Below, one piece after another: positions 19,346-28,578 of a stretch of 64,000 nt of DNA. The position numbers and the translations under genes were made by a program. Origin of the DNA: CAYHGX01 sp964356355 (GTDB lineage Bacteria; Patescibacteriota; Gracilibacteria; UBA1369; LOWO2-01-FULL-3); contig CAYHGX010000004.1 of the NCBI GenBank assembly GCA_964356355.1, positions 39,515 to 103,514 of the forward strand. Reading direction: 5' to 3'. The notes beneath the pieces are model-generated. The model searched no databases. It was not told the origin of the DNA and worked only from the letters and a program-made list of their open reading frames with translations. Positions within the stretch are counted from its first letter, which is position 1; every line of letters starts with the position of its first letter.

Positions 19346-19354
19346 TGTTATAAT
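19346..19354 (+). promoter_or_regulatory. extended -10 promoter for the pilus operon
   Basis: TGTTATAAT at 19346-19354 is a perfect TATAAT with the upstream TG. It lies about 32 bases before the ATG of the first pilus gene. No good -35 is seen, as is usual with extended -10 promoters. Confidence 0.65.
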
Positions 19355-19386
19355 TTAGAGATTTAAGAAAATAAAAACACAAAAAC

Positions 19387-19896
19387 ATGAAGAAAACTTC
19401 TTTTTTACTGATAATTGGTGTGATTACTGTGTTGGTGGTTGGTAGTTATTCCGGTTATTTATATTGGAAAAAATCTTCCTTGGTGATTGAACAGCAAAAG
19501 GTTGATAAGGCTTTTGTTCAGGCACAAAATGATTTAGTGCAGTATGATGGAAAACAAATCGATTCTGCAATTTCTGCTAAGCAAAGTATTACTGCAATTA
19601 AGGATAGTGTAGTGGAATGGTCTAGTGTTATAAGGCAAATTAGGGCAACCGTGCCAAAGGGGAAGGATGGTCCATTGGTGAATATTGTTTCTTATTCTGG
19701 CGCTTCTGGACATGAAATTTCGATGAACGTTAAAACTGTTGCGAAGAGTGAGAATGCTTATTTGGATATTGCTAAGCTGATTAATGCTTTTGATAATAGT
19801 GAGTATTTCAGTAATAACTTTGTTTCTTCGATTTCTTCAGGCAACGATAGTAATGGTTATGAGATTTTGAGTTTTGTGTTTACTACTAATTTTTAA
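19387..19896 (+). CDS. PilN-like type IV pilus assembly protein
   Basis: A 169-residue protein with one N-terminal membrane helix (residues 5-26) followed by a coiled-coil stretch (about 30-80) and a small alpha/beta domain ending in LSFVFTTNF. This is the architecture of PilN/PilO inner-membrane alignment proteins, but sequence identity is too low to name it from motifs. Its position immediately before a PilO-like gene and pilC supports PilN. No PilM is adjacent. Confidence 0.6.
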   Translation: MKKTSFLLIIGVITVLVVGSYSGYLYWKKSSLVIEQQKVDKAFVQAQNDLVQYDGKQIDSAISAKQSITAIKDSVVEWSSVIRQIRATVPKGKDGPLVNIVSYSGASGHEISMNVKTVAKSENAYLDIAKLINAFDNSEYFSNNFVSSISSGNDSNGYEILSFVFTTNF

Positions 19897-19907
19897 TCAC
19901 TTGAGAT

Positions 19908-20492
19908 ATGTTTGGAAAAAATGATCAATCAGAAATTAAGCTTGTAGAAGGGTCAAATACATCCTCTTTGATTGGGGCCGTATTAGTTGTTGTTGGAATA
20001 ATTGCCTTTGTTGTTTTTGCTAAACCAATGGGGGCGGAGGTTTCAACTATGGCAACTGGGGTGGAGGCGAAACAGACAGAGGTGGCTGGTTTGAAGGCTA
20101 AGCTGAGTGCCTATGGAAAGGCGGAAGCAGATTTGAATCTTTCGACTGCGGTAAAAAAGCAGGAAGTATTGAGTGCTATACCTTCTAAATTGTACCAGGA
20201 TGCAGTGATTGAGGACCTAATTAAGATTGCCGATGAGTATAAAGTAGATTTGAGATCGATTAGTTTTAGTAAGGGCTCTACTGAGGTGGATGGAATTTCT
20301 GCTTTGAGAATAAGTTCAAGTTTTGAAGGCAATTATAGTGATTTAACTTCTTTTTTGACTGGAATTGAGCAAAATGCTCGTTTGTTTAAGGTCGAAAATA
20401 TAGCTGTACAGATTAAAAAGGTGGATGTGGCTGATATCGAGAGAGCTAATTTCTCTCTTTCAATTGTGGCCTTTTATCAGGATAACAAATAA
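19908..20492 (+). CDS. PilO-like type IV pilus assembly protein
   Basis: A 194-residue bitopic protein. It has a short cytoplasmic N-terminus, one membrane helix (SLIGAVLVVVGIIAFVVFA), a coiled coil (about 45-75), and a C-terminal ferredoxin-like domain typical of PilO (ALRISSSFEGNYSDLTSFLTGIEQNARLFKVENI). PilO pairs with PilN to link the platform with the secretin or alignment complex. The gene lies 11 bases after the PilN-like gene and 5 bases before pilC. Confidence 0.75.
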   Translation: MFGKNDQSEIKLVEGSNTSSLIGAVLVVVGIIAFVVFAKPMGAEVSTMATGVEAKQTEVAGLKAKLSAYGKAEADLNLSTAVKKQEVLSAIPSKLYQDAVIEDLIKIADEYKVDLRSISFSKGSTEVDGISALRISSSFEGNYSDLTSFLTGIEQNARLFKVENIAVQIKKVDVADIERANFSLSIVAFYQDNK

Positions 20493-20497
20493 ATTTA

Positions 20498-21817
20498 ATG
20501 GATCAGAGCGATATACAAATTTCTGGTAGTGAATCAGCTGCTCCTGTGCCGACTCCTGTCGTTGCACAGCCAGTTGGCGAGGAACAGGCCGCGAAGCAGT
20601 CGATGATGGATGATTCGATGGTCAATGGTGGAGGTGTTGGTGGTGACTTGTTGGATAAAGTAAAAAAGTTTAGTACTGGCCAGGGAGAGAAAGTTATTTA
20701 TGGTGTATACGATAATTCTGGCAGTGGAATTATGACTAGAATTAATGATTTCATGATTGATCATTCTAAGGTTTCCTTGAGGGATAAGTCATATTTTTTT
20801 CATATGTTGGCAGTGATGGTGGATGCTGGTATTCCAGTTGTTCAATCTGTGAAAAGTTTGGCCTCAAGAAGTAAAAACTTGAAGTTCTCCAGAGTGCTGG
20901 AAACAGTCGCTTATAATTGTGATCATGGTGCTAATCTTTCTGATGCAATGAGTAGGTTTGAAAATATTTTTGATGAATCCGAGCTTGGAATAGTGAGGTC
21001 TGGTGAGGCGACGGGGCGACTTGGAGAGATGCTTTTTAGGCTTTCTGCTCAGCTGGATAAGAGACATGAGTTGAGTATGAAATTGTGGGGTGCAGCAATT
21101 TATCCAATGGCAGTGTTGTCGGTTTTATTGCTTGTGGGAATTGGAATGTTGGTGTGGATTTTTCCAACGCTTTTGAGTTTGTTGACTGATGGAGGAGTGA
21201 GTCAGTCTGCATTACCTCTACCAACTAGGATCTTGATTGTTATTCAGTCTATTATTACCTCTTATTGGTGGATGATTTTATTGGTTTTGTTTGGAGGATA
21301 TGCTGTTTTGAGTGTTTATGTTCATAGCGATTACGGGGCGGTGAGGTTTGATTATTTTAAGTTGAAATTTCCTGTGGTTGGAAGATTGGTAAGGAAGGTT
21401 TATGTCCTTAGATTTATTAGTTTGTTAGGAATTTTGATTGATGCTGGTTTGCCTGTGATTACAGCTTTGAAAATAACTGGAAATTCGATTTCAAATAGAA
21501 TTTATAAATTGAAGGTTCAGGAAATAATTAATTCAGTTAAGAATGGTGGCAAGATTTCTGCGAGCTTGATGGATAGTGAATATCTTTTCCCTCCGGAAGT
21601 TGCGGAGATGGTTAGTGTGGGTGAAAATTCAGCCAGTCTTGGTAGAATTTCAGAGAAGATTGCTGATCAATATGATAAGGAAATAGATAATACTTTAAAG
21701 CAGGTGATGTCTGTGTTTGAGCCAGTGATGATTTTGGTTGTGGGTCTTTTTGTGGCGCTTTTAGCGTTGGCAATTATGGCTCCAATCTTCAATCTTGGTA
21801 CCATGATTAATGGCTAA
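20498..21817 (+). CDS. pilC: type IV pilus platform protein PilC (T2SF family)
   Basis: The polytopic inner-membrane platform of type IV pili. The 439 residues carry an unusual acidic Pro/Ala-rich N-terminal extension of about 70 residues, then two T2SF domains (about 100-220 and 300-425). Both contain the conserved pattern of a Phe-rich start and Gly-Glu near the end (GIVRSGEATGRLGEML; EMVSVGENSASLGRI). Three membrane helices sit near 200-225, 245-270 and 405-430. The gene is flanked by PilO-like and prepilin genes. The assembly ATPase PilB is not in this window. Confidence 0.93.
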   Translation: MDQSDIQISGSESAAPVPTPVVAQPVGEEQAAKQSMMDDSMVNGGGVGGDLLDKVKKFSTGQGEKVIYGVYDNSGSGIMTRINDFMIDHSKVSLRDKSYFFHMLAVMVDAGIPVVQSVKSLASRSKNLKFSRVLETVAYNCDHGANLSDAMSRFENIFDESELGIVRSGEATGRLGEMLFRLSAQLDKRHELSMKLWGAAIYPMAVLSVLLLVGIGMLVWIFPTLLSLLTDGGVSQSALPLPTRILIVIQSIITSYWWMILLVLFGGYAVLSVYVHSDYGAVRFDYFKLKFPVVGRLVRKVYVLRFISLLGILIDAGLPVITALKITGNSISNRIYKLKVQEIINSVKNGGKISASLMDSEYLFPPEVAEMVSVGENSASLGRISEKIADQYDKEIDNTLKQVMSVFEPVMILVVGLFVALLALAIMAPIFNLGTMING

Positions 21818-21822
21818 CTATT

Positions 21823-22512
21823 ATGAAATTAAGAGTAAATAAAAGTGGTTTTACTTTGGTAGAGATTTTAATTGTCATGATGATTGTGGGGCTTTTGAGT
21901 ACGATGGCAGTGAGCGGATATTCTCAGTATCGAACTAGTACACTGTTTGGATTGGCCGTGGATGATTTGGCTTCTAAGGTTTATGAAATGAGATCTAAAA
22001 CTATTTATGGGACTGGAAATGGTAATAATTATGAGCATATAAAGGCGACTTTGGGTGGAGCTTCTGATGTTCCGGTTTTGGTGGAGGATAAGGCGAAGTG
22101 TTATGGTGTTGTTTGGAGTAAAGATTTAAATGGGAGTTTTTCTTCGAGATTTTTTTCTCAGAATTTTCAGAGTAAGAAGGTGTGGCTAAATGATAAATGG
22201 AATTATTTGGGGTGTGGGGGTCGTCCTCAAGATACAGATTTTAGGCCGAATGATGAGGCTGATTCACAGTTTTTCATTAAAGACATTAAGCTTAATGGAG
22301 CGGTGCAAAACAGTTTGATGTTGAGGTTTTTGCCTCCAAATGGGGCTTTTGAGTTAATGGTTGATAATGGTGAGATTGTGAAAGCTGTGGATTTTAGTAA
22401 GTTGGAGATGGATGCTGTTTATGGTTCAGGGGATTCACCAAATAGAAAAAATGTAGATTTTAATCTTGTGCGGTCTTCATATAATTCAAATAATGTTGAA
22501 ATTACGAACTAA
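21823..22512 (+). CDS. type IV prepilin-like protein 1
   Basis: A 229-residue prepilin. The class III signal is KSG then FTLVEILIVMMIVGLLSTMA, with Gly at -1, Phe at +1 and the essential Glu5. The hydrophobic helix is followed by a C-terminal globular domain with a Cys-rich loop (CYGVVW, YLGCGGRP) probably disulfide-bonded. Size and loop suggest a minor pilin. It ends 20 bases inside the next gene. Confidence 0.9.
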   Translation: MKLRVNKSGFTLVEILIVMMIVGLLSTMAVSGYSQYRTSTLFGLAVDDLASKVYEMRSKTIYGTGNGNNYEHIKATLGGASDVPVLVEDKAKCYGVVWSKDLNGSFSSRFFSQNFQSKKVWLNDKWNYLGCGGRPQDTDFRPNDEADSQFFIKDIKLNGAVQNSLMLRFLPPNGAFELMVDNGEIVKAVDFSKLEMDAVYGSGDSPNRKNVDFNLVRSSYNSNNVEITN

Positions 22513-23101
22513 CAAAAAGGGATTTACTTTAACTGAGGTGATGATTGGCATGACTATCTTGACGGTTGCTATTGTTTCAGCGACTAGTTTGTTGGTTGGG
22601 CTTATTGGTACAAATCAAAATAATCTTCATACTTTGCAGGCAAATTATTTAGCGATGGAGGGAATTGAGGGTGTTCGCAATGTTCGTGATACTAATTGGT
22701 TACATAATCGAGACTGGTTTGGTTCAAGTTCCGTGGAGTTGTGGGGGTCGGCTTTTTCTGTTCCGGCTGATTTAGATGCGGAAAATTTGTATTCCATAGT
22801 TTTGGAGAATGGTGCTTTTTCACAGGGAAAGGCTGATAATGGTGATAATAATCAACTTAATGGACTTAGCGGTGCAAGAACATGGTCTGTGGTAAATGGT
22901 GAAACGGGTGATGTGAAATGGGTGAATGGTGAGGATAGTGGGTTTAAACGGATAGTGGCGATTAAGGCTTATGAATGCGGTGAAATTGACTGTAGTAAGT
23001 ATGCTTTAGTTGTTTCTAAAGTGACATGGTTTGAGGGCTCAAAAGCTCGAGAGGTAAGCCTGTCTGAGGTAATGACTAATTGGAAAGGAGGCGCTTTATG
23101 A
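22493..23101 (+). CDS. type IV prepilin-like protein 2
   Basis: A 202-residue prepilin from the ATG at 22493, chosen because it gives a typical short basic leader (LKLRTNKKG) before the cleavage site. An upstream ATG at 22466 would add nine unlikely residues. The processed helix starts FTLTEVMIGMTILTVAIV with Glu5. The C-terminal domain contains one close Cys pair (ECGEIDC). It overlaps the previous gene by 20 bases and the next by four. Confidence 0.88.
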   Translation: MLKLRTNKKGFTLTEVMIGMTILTVAIVSATSLLVGLIGTNQNNLHTLQANYLAMEGIEGVRNVRDTNWLHNRDWFGSSSVELWGSAFSVPADLDAENLYSIVLENGAFSQGKADNGDNNQLNGLSGARTWSVVNGETGDVKWVNGEDSGFKRIVAIKAYECGEIDCSKYALVVSKVTWFEGSKAREVSLSEVMTNWKGGAL

Positions 23102-23718
23102 TGAAAAATATTTTACAAGAAAAGAGTGGTTTTACGCTTGTAGAGGTGTTAATCGCCATGGCGATTTTCATGATGTTTTCCGGTATTTTGATAAATTCTT
23201 ATGGAAGTATTGTGAAGTCTCAACGTGATGCAAATGAGTACCGAGTGATGTATTCGGAGGCTGGTGTGGTGTTTGATACGATGGTGGGTGAACTTCGTGA
23301 TGGAATGGTTGATTATGTTCATTATGCTACTGGTTTGCCACAAATTAGTGATCAAATTTATCTTGTTAGAAAGGACGGAATGGGGAAAACACATATTAAT
23401 TTTAAGCCGCAGGATGAGGAGATTGAAATGGAAAAGGGAGAGCTTGATAGTAGTGCTTTGCTTGGTAGTGAGCCGGCTTATTCTCCGAAAATTGTTTTGA
23501 ATAATAATGTAAAGGTGAAGAGTTTGAAGTTTTATATCTCGCCAGTTATTGATCCTTATGATGTTGCGAACGTGCACTATGACTTGAATCAGTTTCATCC
23601 AAAGGTGACGATTTTTGCTGAATTTGAAAAAGTGGTAGACGGCAAGACTTATAGTTTGCCTCTTCAAACAACGATTTCTTCGAGAATTTATAATCAAATT
23701 TATAAGCCACAATATTAG
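23098..23718 (+). CDS. type IV prepilin-like protein 3
   Basis: A 206-residue prepilin with leader ILQEKSG and mature start FTLVEVLIAMAIFMMFSGIL (Glu5 present). This resembles PilW/GspJ-type minor pilins in size. The ATG at 23098 overlaps the preceding TGA (ATGA) and is preceded, six bases upstream, by AAAGGAGG. This is one of the very few convincing Shine-Dalgarno sequences in the window, here within coding sequence. Confidence 0.88.
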   Translation: MMKNILQEKSGFTLVEVLIAMAIFMMFSGILINSYGSIVKSQRDANEYRVMYSEAGVVFDTMVGELRDGMVDYVHYATGLPQISDQIYLVRKDGMGKTHINFKPQDEEIEMEKGELDSSALLGSEPAYSPKIVLNNNVKVKSLKFYISPVIDPYDVANVHYDLNQFHPKVTIFAEFEKVVDGKTYSLPLQTTISSRIYNQIYKPQY

Positions 23719-23720
23719 AT

Positions 23721-24977
23721 ATGTTTAAGTTTAAACTTAAAAATAGAGAGGGAACGGCACTGCTTGTGGCGATGTTGGTGATGGGAGTTTTGATTTCTGT
23801 TTCTTTGGCATTGAGCAGTTTGGTATTAAGACAAACACGTGTGACGAAGGATTTTTTGGATTCGACTAAGGCCTATTATGCTGCTGAGTCTGGAATTGAA
23901 TTGGGGCTTTTTGGTGTGAATCATGAATTGCCAGGTTGGGAGCCTGGTAGTACTGATGCAAATGGATATAAATATTTGAAAATTGATCAAGATTTAAATA
24001 GTGTTGGTGAATATAAAGTTGCAAATAGATGTCAGGCTTATCCTTGTTTTGCTGATGATTATGATGTTGACCATGCTGATCCAAAGGCTTTTTATGATGT
24101 ATTGGGATTGAATGAGTCTATTACAATTCCATTGTTTATTGTGAAAGAGGATGAAAATGGGAATCAGGTGAAGGTGCCGGTAAAGAATTTTGTGGTAGAA
24201 TTTTTTGCGCCGTTTGATCCTAAAACTGATTTGAAGATTGCTGATTCAAATAATATTAGTGGTTGGGATATTATGAGATGGAAGGTTTTTGGCATTAGAA
24301 ATCAGGCGAATCCACCGCAAGTGACGGAATCGATTAGTGATTTTACTGCTCTTTCGATGATTAAGAATAGTGGAGGCGTAAATTTTTCTGCAAATTCCAA
24401 AATTCCATCATGGTTTGGTACTGAAGGATGTGACAAATTTAATCAGAGATATAAGGGGAATGTGATTGATTGTGGGGGTTATGTTGCTAAGACTTTGGAA
24501 CGATTGAATTCTGCATCTGAGGGACAAGTGGCCGATACTTTTGCTGGTAATTGTTTGAACACTGAAGCTCGGGAGTATTATCAATATGAATATGATGTTG
24601 CAAATAATGAGAAGAAATTGAAGTCGGAAAATATTCATAGTTGTTATTTGATTCGTGATTTTTTAAGTAAGCATGAACTTAATTATCTTACTTTAACCAA
24701 CTTGATGAATCCGGCTGTTTTTAATGATCAGGCTTTTGATGGTGGGCGTAGTGTTGAAGAGCTTTCAAAGTTGTATTATAGAGTTGAATTGGCAGATGAT
24801 AATATGAATCCGGCCTATACATCTAGGGAGGTTTCAACTATTAGTGCCAATGGATATAGTGGTAATAGTAAGCAGAGTATTGAGGTAAAGATTAGAAAAG
24901 GATCTTTTATGCCAGTATTTAATTTCTCTTTGTATAGTACTTATAAGGCTAAGGAAGAGGATGCTCCGGCTGCTTAG
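23721..24977 (+). CDS. PilX-like pilus assembly protein
   Basis: A 418-residue protein with a basic N-terminus (KLKNREG), then TALLVAMLVMGVLISVSLAL, a prepilin-like helix lacking Glu5. The AYYAAESGIE motif characteristic of the PilX/GspK N-terminal family comes next. The long C-terminal domain has several Cys pairs and no recognised fold. PilX or GspK-type pilins typically cap the minor pilin complex. It ends the pilus operon, two bases after the previous gene. Confidence 0.8.
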   Translation: MFKFKLKNREGTALLVAMLVMGVLISVSLALSSLVLRQTRVTKDFLDSTKAYYAAESGIELGLFGVNHELPGWEPGSTDANGYKYLKIDQDLNSVGEYKVANRCQAYPCFADDYDVDHADPKAFYDVLGLNESITIPLFIVKEDENGNQVKVPVKNFVVEFFAPFDPKTDLKIADSNNISGWDIMRWKVFGIRNQANPPQVTESISDFTALSMIKNSGGVNFSANSKIPSWFGTEGCDKFNQRYKGNVIDCGGYVAKTLERLNSASEGQVADTFAGNCLNTEAREYYQYEYDVANNEKKLKSENIHSCYLIRDFLSKHELNYLTLTNLMNPAVFNDQAFDGGRSVEELSKLYYRVELADDNMNPAYTSREVSTISANGYSGNSKQSIEVKIRKGSFMPVFNFSLYSTYKAKEEDAPAA

Positions 24978-25053
24978 TTTTGCTGATTGTAAGCCTCTTT
25001 CTTGACGAGGGCGGGATCTTTCGGTAGTTTTGGCCTATTAGTAAATTGGTTAT

Positions 25054-26565
25054 ATGCAAAAATTTTATCTTACTACAGCCATCTCTTACGTGAATGCCGG
25101 TCCGCATATTGGTCATACTTTGGAATTTATTCAGGCTGATGCATTGGCTAGATATCATCGATTGATTGGTGATGATACCTATTTTCTTACTGGTACGGAT
25201 GAACATGGTGTGAAGATTTATGAGACAGCTACTAAGGCTGGACGTGAGGTAAAAGATTTTGTTGATGAGAATGCAAAGTTATATGAAAATTTGAAATCGA
25301 TTTTGAATCTTTCTTATGATGGTTTTGTGAGAACTTCTTCTGAGGTGCATAAGTTGGGAGCGGCGAAAATTTGGCAAAAAATGGTAGATGCTGGAGATAT
25401 ATATCAGGGTGTTTATAAGGGTAATTACTGTGTTGGCTGTGAGGCTTTTATTCCTGAAAAGGATCTCGATGAGGAGGGGAATTGCTCAATACATAAGAGG
25501 AAACCGGATTCGTTGGAGGAGGCTAATTATTTTTTTAAATTGTCTAAATATTCATCACAAATTCGTGAGCTTATAGAAAGTGATAAGTTGAAAATTGTGC
25601 CGGAAACTAGAAAGAAAGAGATGTTGAATATTATTGGTGAGGATGGACTTTTTGATGTTAGTTTTTCACGACCGAAGAGTGCTTTGCCTTGGGGAATTGA
25701 TGTTCCTGGTGATGAGAGTCAGGTGATGTATGTGTGGTGTGATGCGCTTTCTAATTATATTACTGCTATTGAATATGCTGCTGAGAGTGAGAAATTTAAG
25801 AAATTATGGCCGGCGGATGTGCATTTGATTGGTAAGGATATTTTGAGATTTCATGCGGGGATTTGGATTGGAATGCTTCTTTCGGCAGGTTTGGAAATTC
25901 CGAAGTCAATTTATGTGCATGGGTTTGTTACAAGTGAGGGACAAAAGATGAGTAAGACCATTGGCAACGTGGTGAATCCTGTGGAGTATGTGGAAAAATA
26001 TGGTGTTGATGCTATGCGTTATTATCTTTTAAGAGAAATTCCTACAACTGATGATGGTGATTTTAGTGAGGCGAGATTTTTGAATGTGTACAATAGTGAG
26101 TTGGCTAATTCTTTGGGGAATTTAGTGAATCGGGTGGTGATGATGGTGGAGAGATATTTGCCTAATGGGCTTTCTGTGAAATCTGAGGGAGTGGCGGTGA
26201 GGGCTGAAATTGAGAGGGTGGTTGCTGAATACAGGGCTGCTTTTGAACTTTTTGATATTAAGGTGGCTTGCGAAAAGGTGGTGGCTTTGACCGATTTTGC
26301 AAATAAATATATTGATGATAAAAAGCCGTGGGCGATGGCGAAAGAGGAAAGTAGTGAGCTGCCGGTGGTGCTTTATGATTTGGTGGAATTGGTGAAAACT
26401 ATTGGTGTTTTACTTTTGCCTTTGGTGCCGGGTGCGGCTTTGAGGATTTTGGAAAGTGTTGGCATTGAGGAGGGGCAGGTGGCTATCGACCAAGCGTTTG
26501 GATGTTTTGAACTTGGCCATAAAGTGAATAGGGGGCCAGTTATTTTTCCTAGAATTGAGGTTTAG
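25054..26565 (+). CDS. metG: methionyl-tRNA synthetase
   Basis: Charges tRNA-Met. The 503 residues show the class I HIGH motif (GPHIGHT), the KMSKS-equivalent KMSKT (GQKMSKTIGN), and a single zinc knuckle of CxxC and CxxH type (CVGCEAF; CSIHKR). The anticodon-binding domain is present; the C-terminal tRNA-binding OB domain found in some MetG is absent. It follows the pilus cluster by 76 bases and ends one base before the convergent pilin array. Confidence 0.97.
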   Translation: MQKFYLTTAISYVNAGPHIGHTLEFIQADALARYHRLIGDDTYFLTGTDEHGVKIYETATKAGREVKDFVDENAKLYENLKSILNLSYDGFVRTSSEVHKLGAAKIWQKMVDAGDIYQGVYKGNYCVGCEAFIPEKDLDEEGNCSIHKRKPDSLEEANYFFKLSKYSSQIRELIESDKLKIVPETRKKEMLNIIGEDGLFDVSFSRPKSALPWGIDVPGDESQVMYVWCDALSNYITAIEYAAESEKFKKLWPADVHLIGKDILRFHAGIWIGMLLSAGLEIPKSIYVHGFVTSEGQKMSKTIGNVVNPVEYVEKYGVDAMRYYLLREIPTTDDGDFSEARFLNVYNSELANSLGNLVNRVVMMVERYLPNGLSVKSEGVAVRAEIERVVAEYRAAFELFDIKVACEKVVALTDFANKYIDDKKPWAMAKEESSELPVVLYDLVELVKTIGVLLLPLVPGAALRILESVGIEEGQVAIDQAFGCFELGHKVNRGPVIFPRIEV

Positions 26566-26566
26566 T

Positions 26567-26965
26567 TTATTTTATGGAGACGTCGGCAACACTGATTGTA
26601 AATTGAATTGCAATGCGGACGATTGAGTAGGAAAGGATGATTATCCCAAGTCCAATTAGTGACCAGGTTAAGTGCTTTTTTGACTCTTCAAGCTTTTCTG
26701 ATTCTGCTCCGCCGATTACCATTGTTAGTCCTCCATAGGCTATCATGATGACTGCTACTGGGGTTGCGAAATATAGTAATGATCCGGCTAGGATTTCTAA
26801 AACAGTGCGGGTAGCGCTTACTTGATCTTTTTTAATGTCTGCATTTAATTCGAATGGTGAATTGATTGGTCGATATGATTCATCAATTTGATATGCTTCC
26901 GCAATTTGAATACAAGAAAGGGTGATTAGTATTGTGAGGATAATTTTCGAAATAAGTTTTTTCAT
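26567..26965 (-). CDS. T4SS-pilin-like small membrane protein 5
   Basis: A 132-residue protein: signal peptide (cleavage near AEA), a short exported segment, then two membrane helices (about 55-85 and 103-128). A charged turn GGAESEKLEESKKHL separates them. This layout is that of VirB2/TrbC-type pilins in the family often called T4SS_pilin. It is the last of five tandem paralogues, one base before the preceding gene's end and one base from the convergent metG stop. Confidence 0.72.
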   Translation of the reverse strand: MKKLISKIILTILITLSCIQIAEAYQIDESYRPINSPFELNADIKKDQVSATRTVLEILAGSLLYFATPVAVIMIAYGGLTMVIGGAESEKLEESKKHLTWSLIGLGIIILSYSIVRIAIQFTISVADVSIK

Positions 26966-27366
26966 TATTCAAAGAATTTAAATTTCAAAATACCTGTGAC
27001 GATTGCGTATGCTGCTGCCATGATGGCAAGACCTATGATTAGATAAACAATAATGTCTTTGGCTTTACCAAGGTTGTCTTCTTGACCCTGTGCAATTAGA
27101 TAGTATCCAGCTGCAACTATGATTGCGATTAGAGCTAAGATGATAGACCATCCTAGGATTGTTTTTATGGCCGTTGTGATGGCGGATTCAACCGTAAGAC
27201 TTGGTAATTGAGATACTGATTGGACGTCTGTGTATTGTTTTGTTTCCGCAGTATGTTTTATGCCTTCTCGCGGAGTTAATTCATCAATTGAAACTGCAAA
27301 GGCATAATTTGTGCCAATTAGACTTAAGAGGATTGTTACTATTATTTTTTGTATTTTATTTTGCAT
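26965..27366 (-). CDS. T4SS-pilin-like small membrane protein 4
   Basis: A 133-residue paralogue of its neighbours: signal peptide ending AFA, a short polar region, helix 1 (TILGWSIILALIAIIVAAGYYLI), charged turn GQEDNLGKAKDI and helix 2 (IVYLIIGLAIMAAAYAIV). The turn contains the Gly-x-Lys-Ala-Lys pattern common to the array. Its stop overlaps the next gene's start by one base, suggesting coupled translation. Confidence 0.72.
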   Translation of the reverse strand: MQNKIQKIIVTILLSLIGTNYAFAVSIDELTPREGIKHTAETKQYTDVQSVSQLPSLTVESAITTAIKTILGWSIILALIAIIVAAGYYLIAQGQEDNLGKAKDIIVYLIIGLAIMAAAYAIVTGILKFKFFE

Positions 27367-27367
27367 T

Positions 27368-27865
27368 TTATTTTGAAGTAGGAGCTGGTTGGTTTTGTTG
27401 AGCAGGTTGTTGAGTTGGAGTTTGATTGCCTTCGAATTTGAGATTGATTACGATAGCAACTATTGCATAGGAAAGTAGTGCGATGAGCAGGCCGACTAGG
27501 GCATATATTACCTGATTTTTGGCGTTGCCAATATCTTCTTCATTGGAGTAGGACATTGCGAATCTTGCACCACCGATAATTAGAAATAGTAGTGATAGGC
27601 CACCAACAAAGCCAATAATATAAACGGCCATTTTTGGTAAAACTACTTCACCAAATAATTTACGTGTAGCTGTACTATTTGTGATCTCTGGGCCGGGAAG
27701 ATTTTTTGCCTTCGGAATGATGGCTGGCTGGAAATCTCTAGTGTTGCTGTTGTCGGCGAAGGCTGTTGTTGGGTTGAGTGTTGAATAGTGAAAACTTTCT
27801 CCGAGTGCAAAAAAGGTGCTGAGAATTATTAATGAGAGGAAAATTTTTGAGATAACTTTTGCCAT
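27368..27865 (-). CDS. T4SS-pilin-like small membrane protein 3, Pro/Gln-rich tail
   Basis: A 165-residue protein with a signal peptide, an exported segment of about 60 residues, helix 1 (AVYIIGFVGGLSLLFLIIGGARF), turn YSNEEDIGNAKNQV, helix 2 (IYALVGLLIALLSYAIVAIVI) and a unique C-terminal Pro/Gln tail. The two-helix core is the same as that of its neighbours, so a shared oligomeric or pilus-like assembly is inferred. Confidence 0.72.
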   Translation of the reverse strand: MAKVISKIFLSLIILSTFFALGESFHYSTLNPTTAFADNSNTRDFQPAIIPKAKNLPGPEITNSTATRKLFGEVVLPKMAVYIIGFVGGLSLLFLIIGGARFAMSYSNEEDIGNAKNQVIYALVGLLIALLSYAIVAIVINLKFEGNQTPTQQPAQQNQPAPTSK

Positions 27866-27872
27866 TGAATGT

Positions 27873-28577
27873 TTAAATTATGTAAAAGTTTGGATTGATT
27901 GTGTTTAGAATTAGAGAGGAAAGAAATAGGACTGCGATACCGGAAATGGATTGAATAATGCGTTTTTTTGCTGAGTTCACTGCCTCTTGATCGCCGCCTG
28001 CGGCTGAAAGTTGGATGCCGCTTAAGACAATTACAAGCACGGCAATTAGGCCAACTAATCGTGCTGCCCAACGATAAATCATGCCGATGTATCCGAAGAT
28101 CATGGTGGTGCCGCCTTTGCTTAAGATTACCAGAACCTCTTTGCAGCCGAAGCGAATTTCATAGTTTGGGTCTGTTTTGTCCTGGCTAAGACCTTTTGCG
28201 GTTGGTGAGCAGACGTGTAGAAGTTTGGAATGAGTTATGATTTTGCCAGTGGCCACATCTTTGATTTGGAAGGTGTTACGGGTGCAAATTCGAGTTTTGT
28301 AATTGGCGTTTGCGTCTTCTTTTCCAGTTGTATCAGTTTCGAAGGCCTCTTCTAGAATTGTTATGATATAGCCTTTGTCTGCGGTTTTTAGGTCAACACA
28401 GTCATCTTCTGAGAAGGGATTAGAGAATTTGTTGAAACCGCTAACCTGGGAGTCTTTTAACGGTTCGATGAGTTTGGCAGGCTCTTCTGCGTATGCGGTA
28501 AAGGAGCTAAATCCAATTGATAGAATTATGGTTATGGTGAGAATGGTGGATAATCTTTTTTTGAATAGTTTTTTCAT
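27873..28577 (-). CDS. T4SS-pilin-like small membrane protein 2, with exported Cys domain
   Basis: The largest paralogue at 234 residues. Between the signal peptide (ending AYAEE) and the two C-terminal helices lies an exported domain of about 125 residues with four Cys (ECDVDL-type DDCVDL, RICTRN, HVCSP, FGCKE). It probably forms disulfides. The helix-turn-helix core reads RLVGLIAVLVIVLSGIQLSAAGG, then GDQEAVNSAKKRI. The extra domain suggests a tip or adhesive subunit; this is inference. Confidence 0.68.
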   Translation of the reverse strand: MKKLFKKRLSTILTITIILSIGFSSFTAYAEEPAKLIEPLKDSQVSGFNKFSNPFSEDDCVDLKTADKGYIITILEEAFETDTTGKEDANANYKTRICTRNTFQIKDVATGKIITHSKLLHVCSPTAKGLSQDKTDPNYEIRFGCKEVLVILSKGGTTMIFGYIGMIYRWAARLVGLIAVLVIVLSGIQLSAAGGDQEAVNSAKKRIIQSISGIAVLFLSSLILNTINPNFYII

Positions 28578-28578
28578 G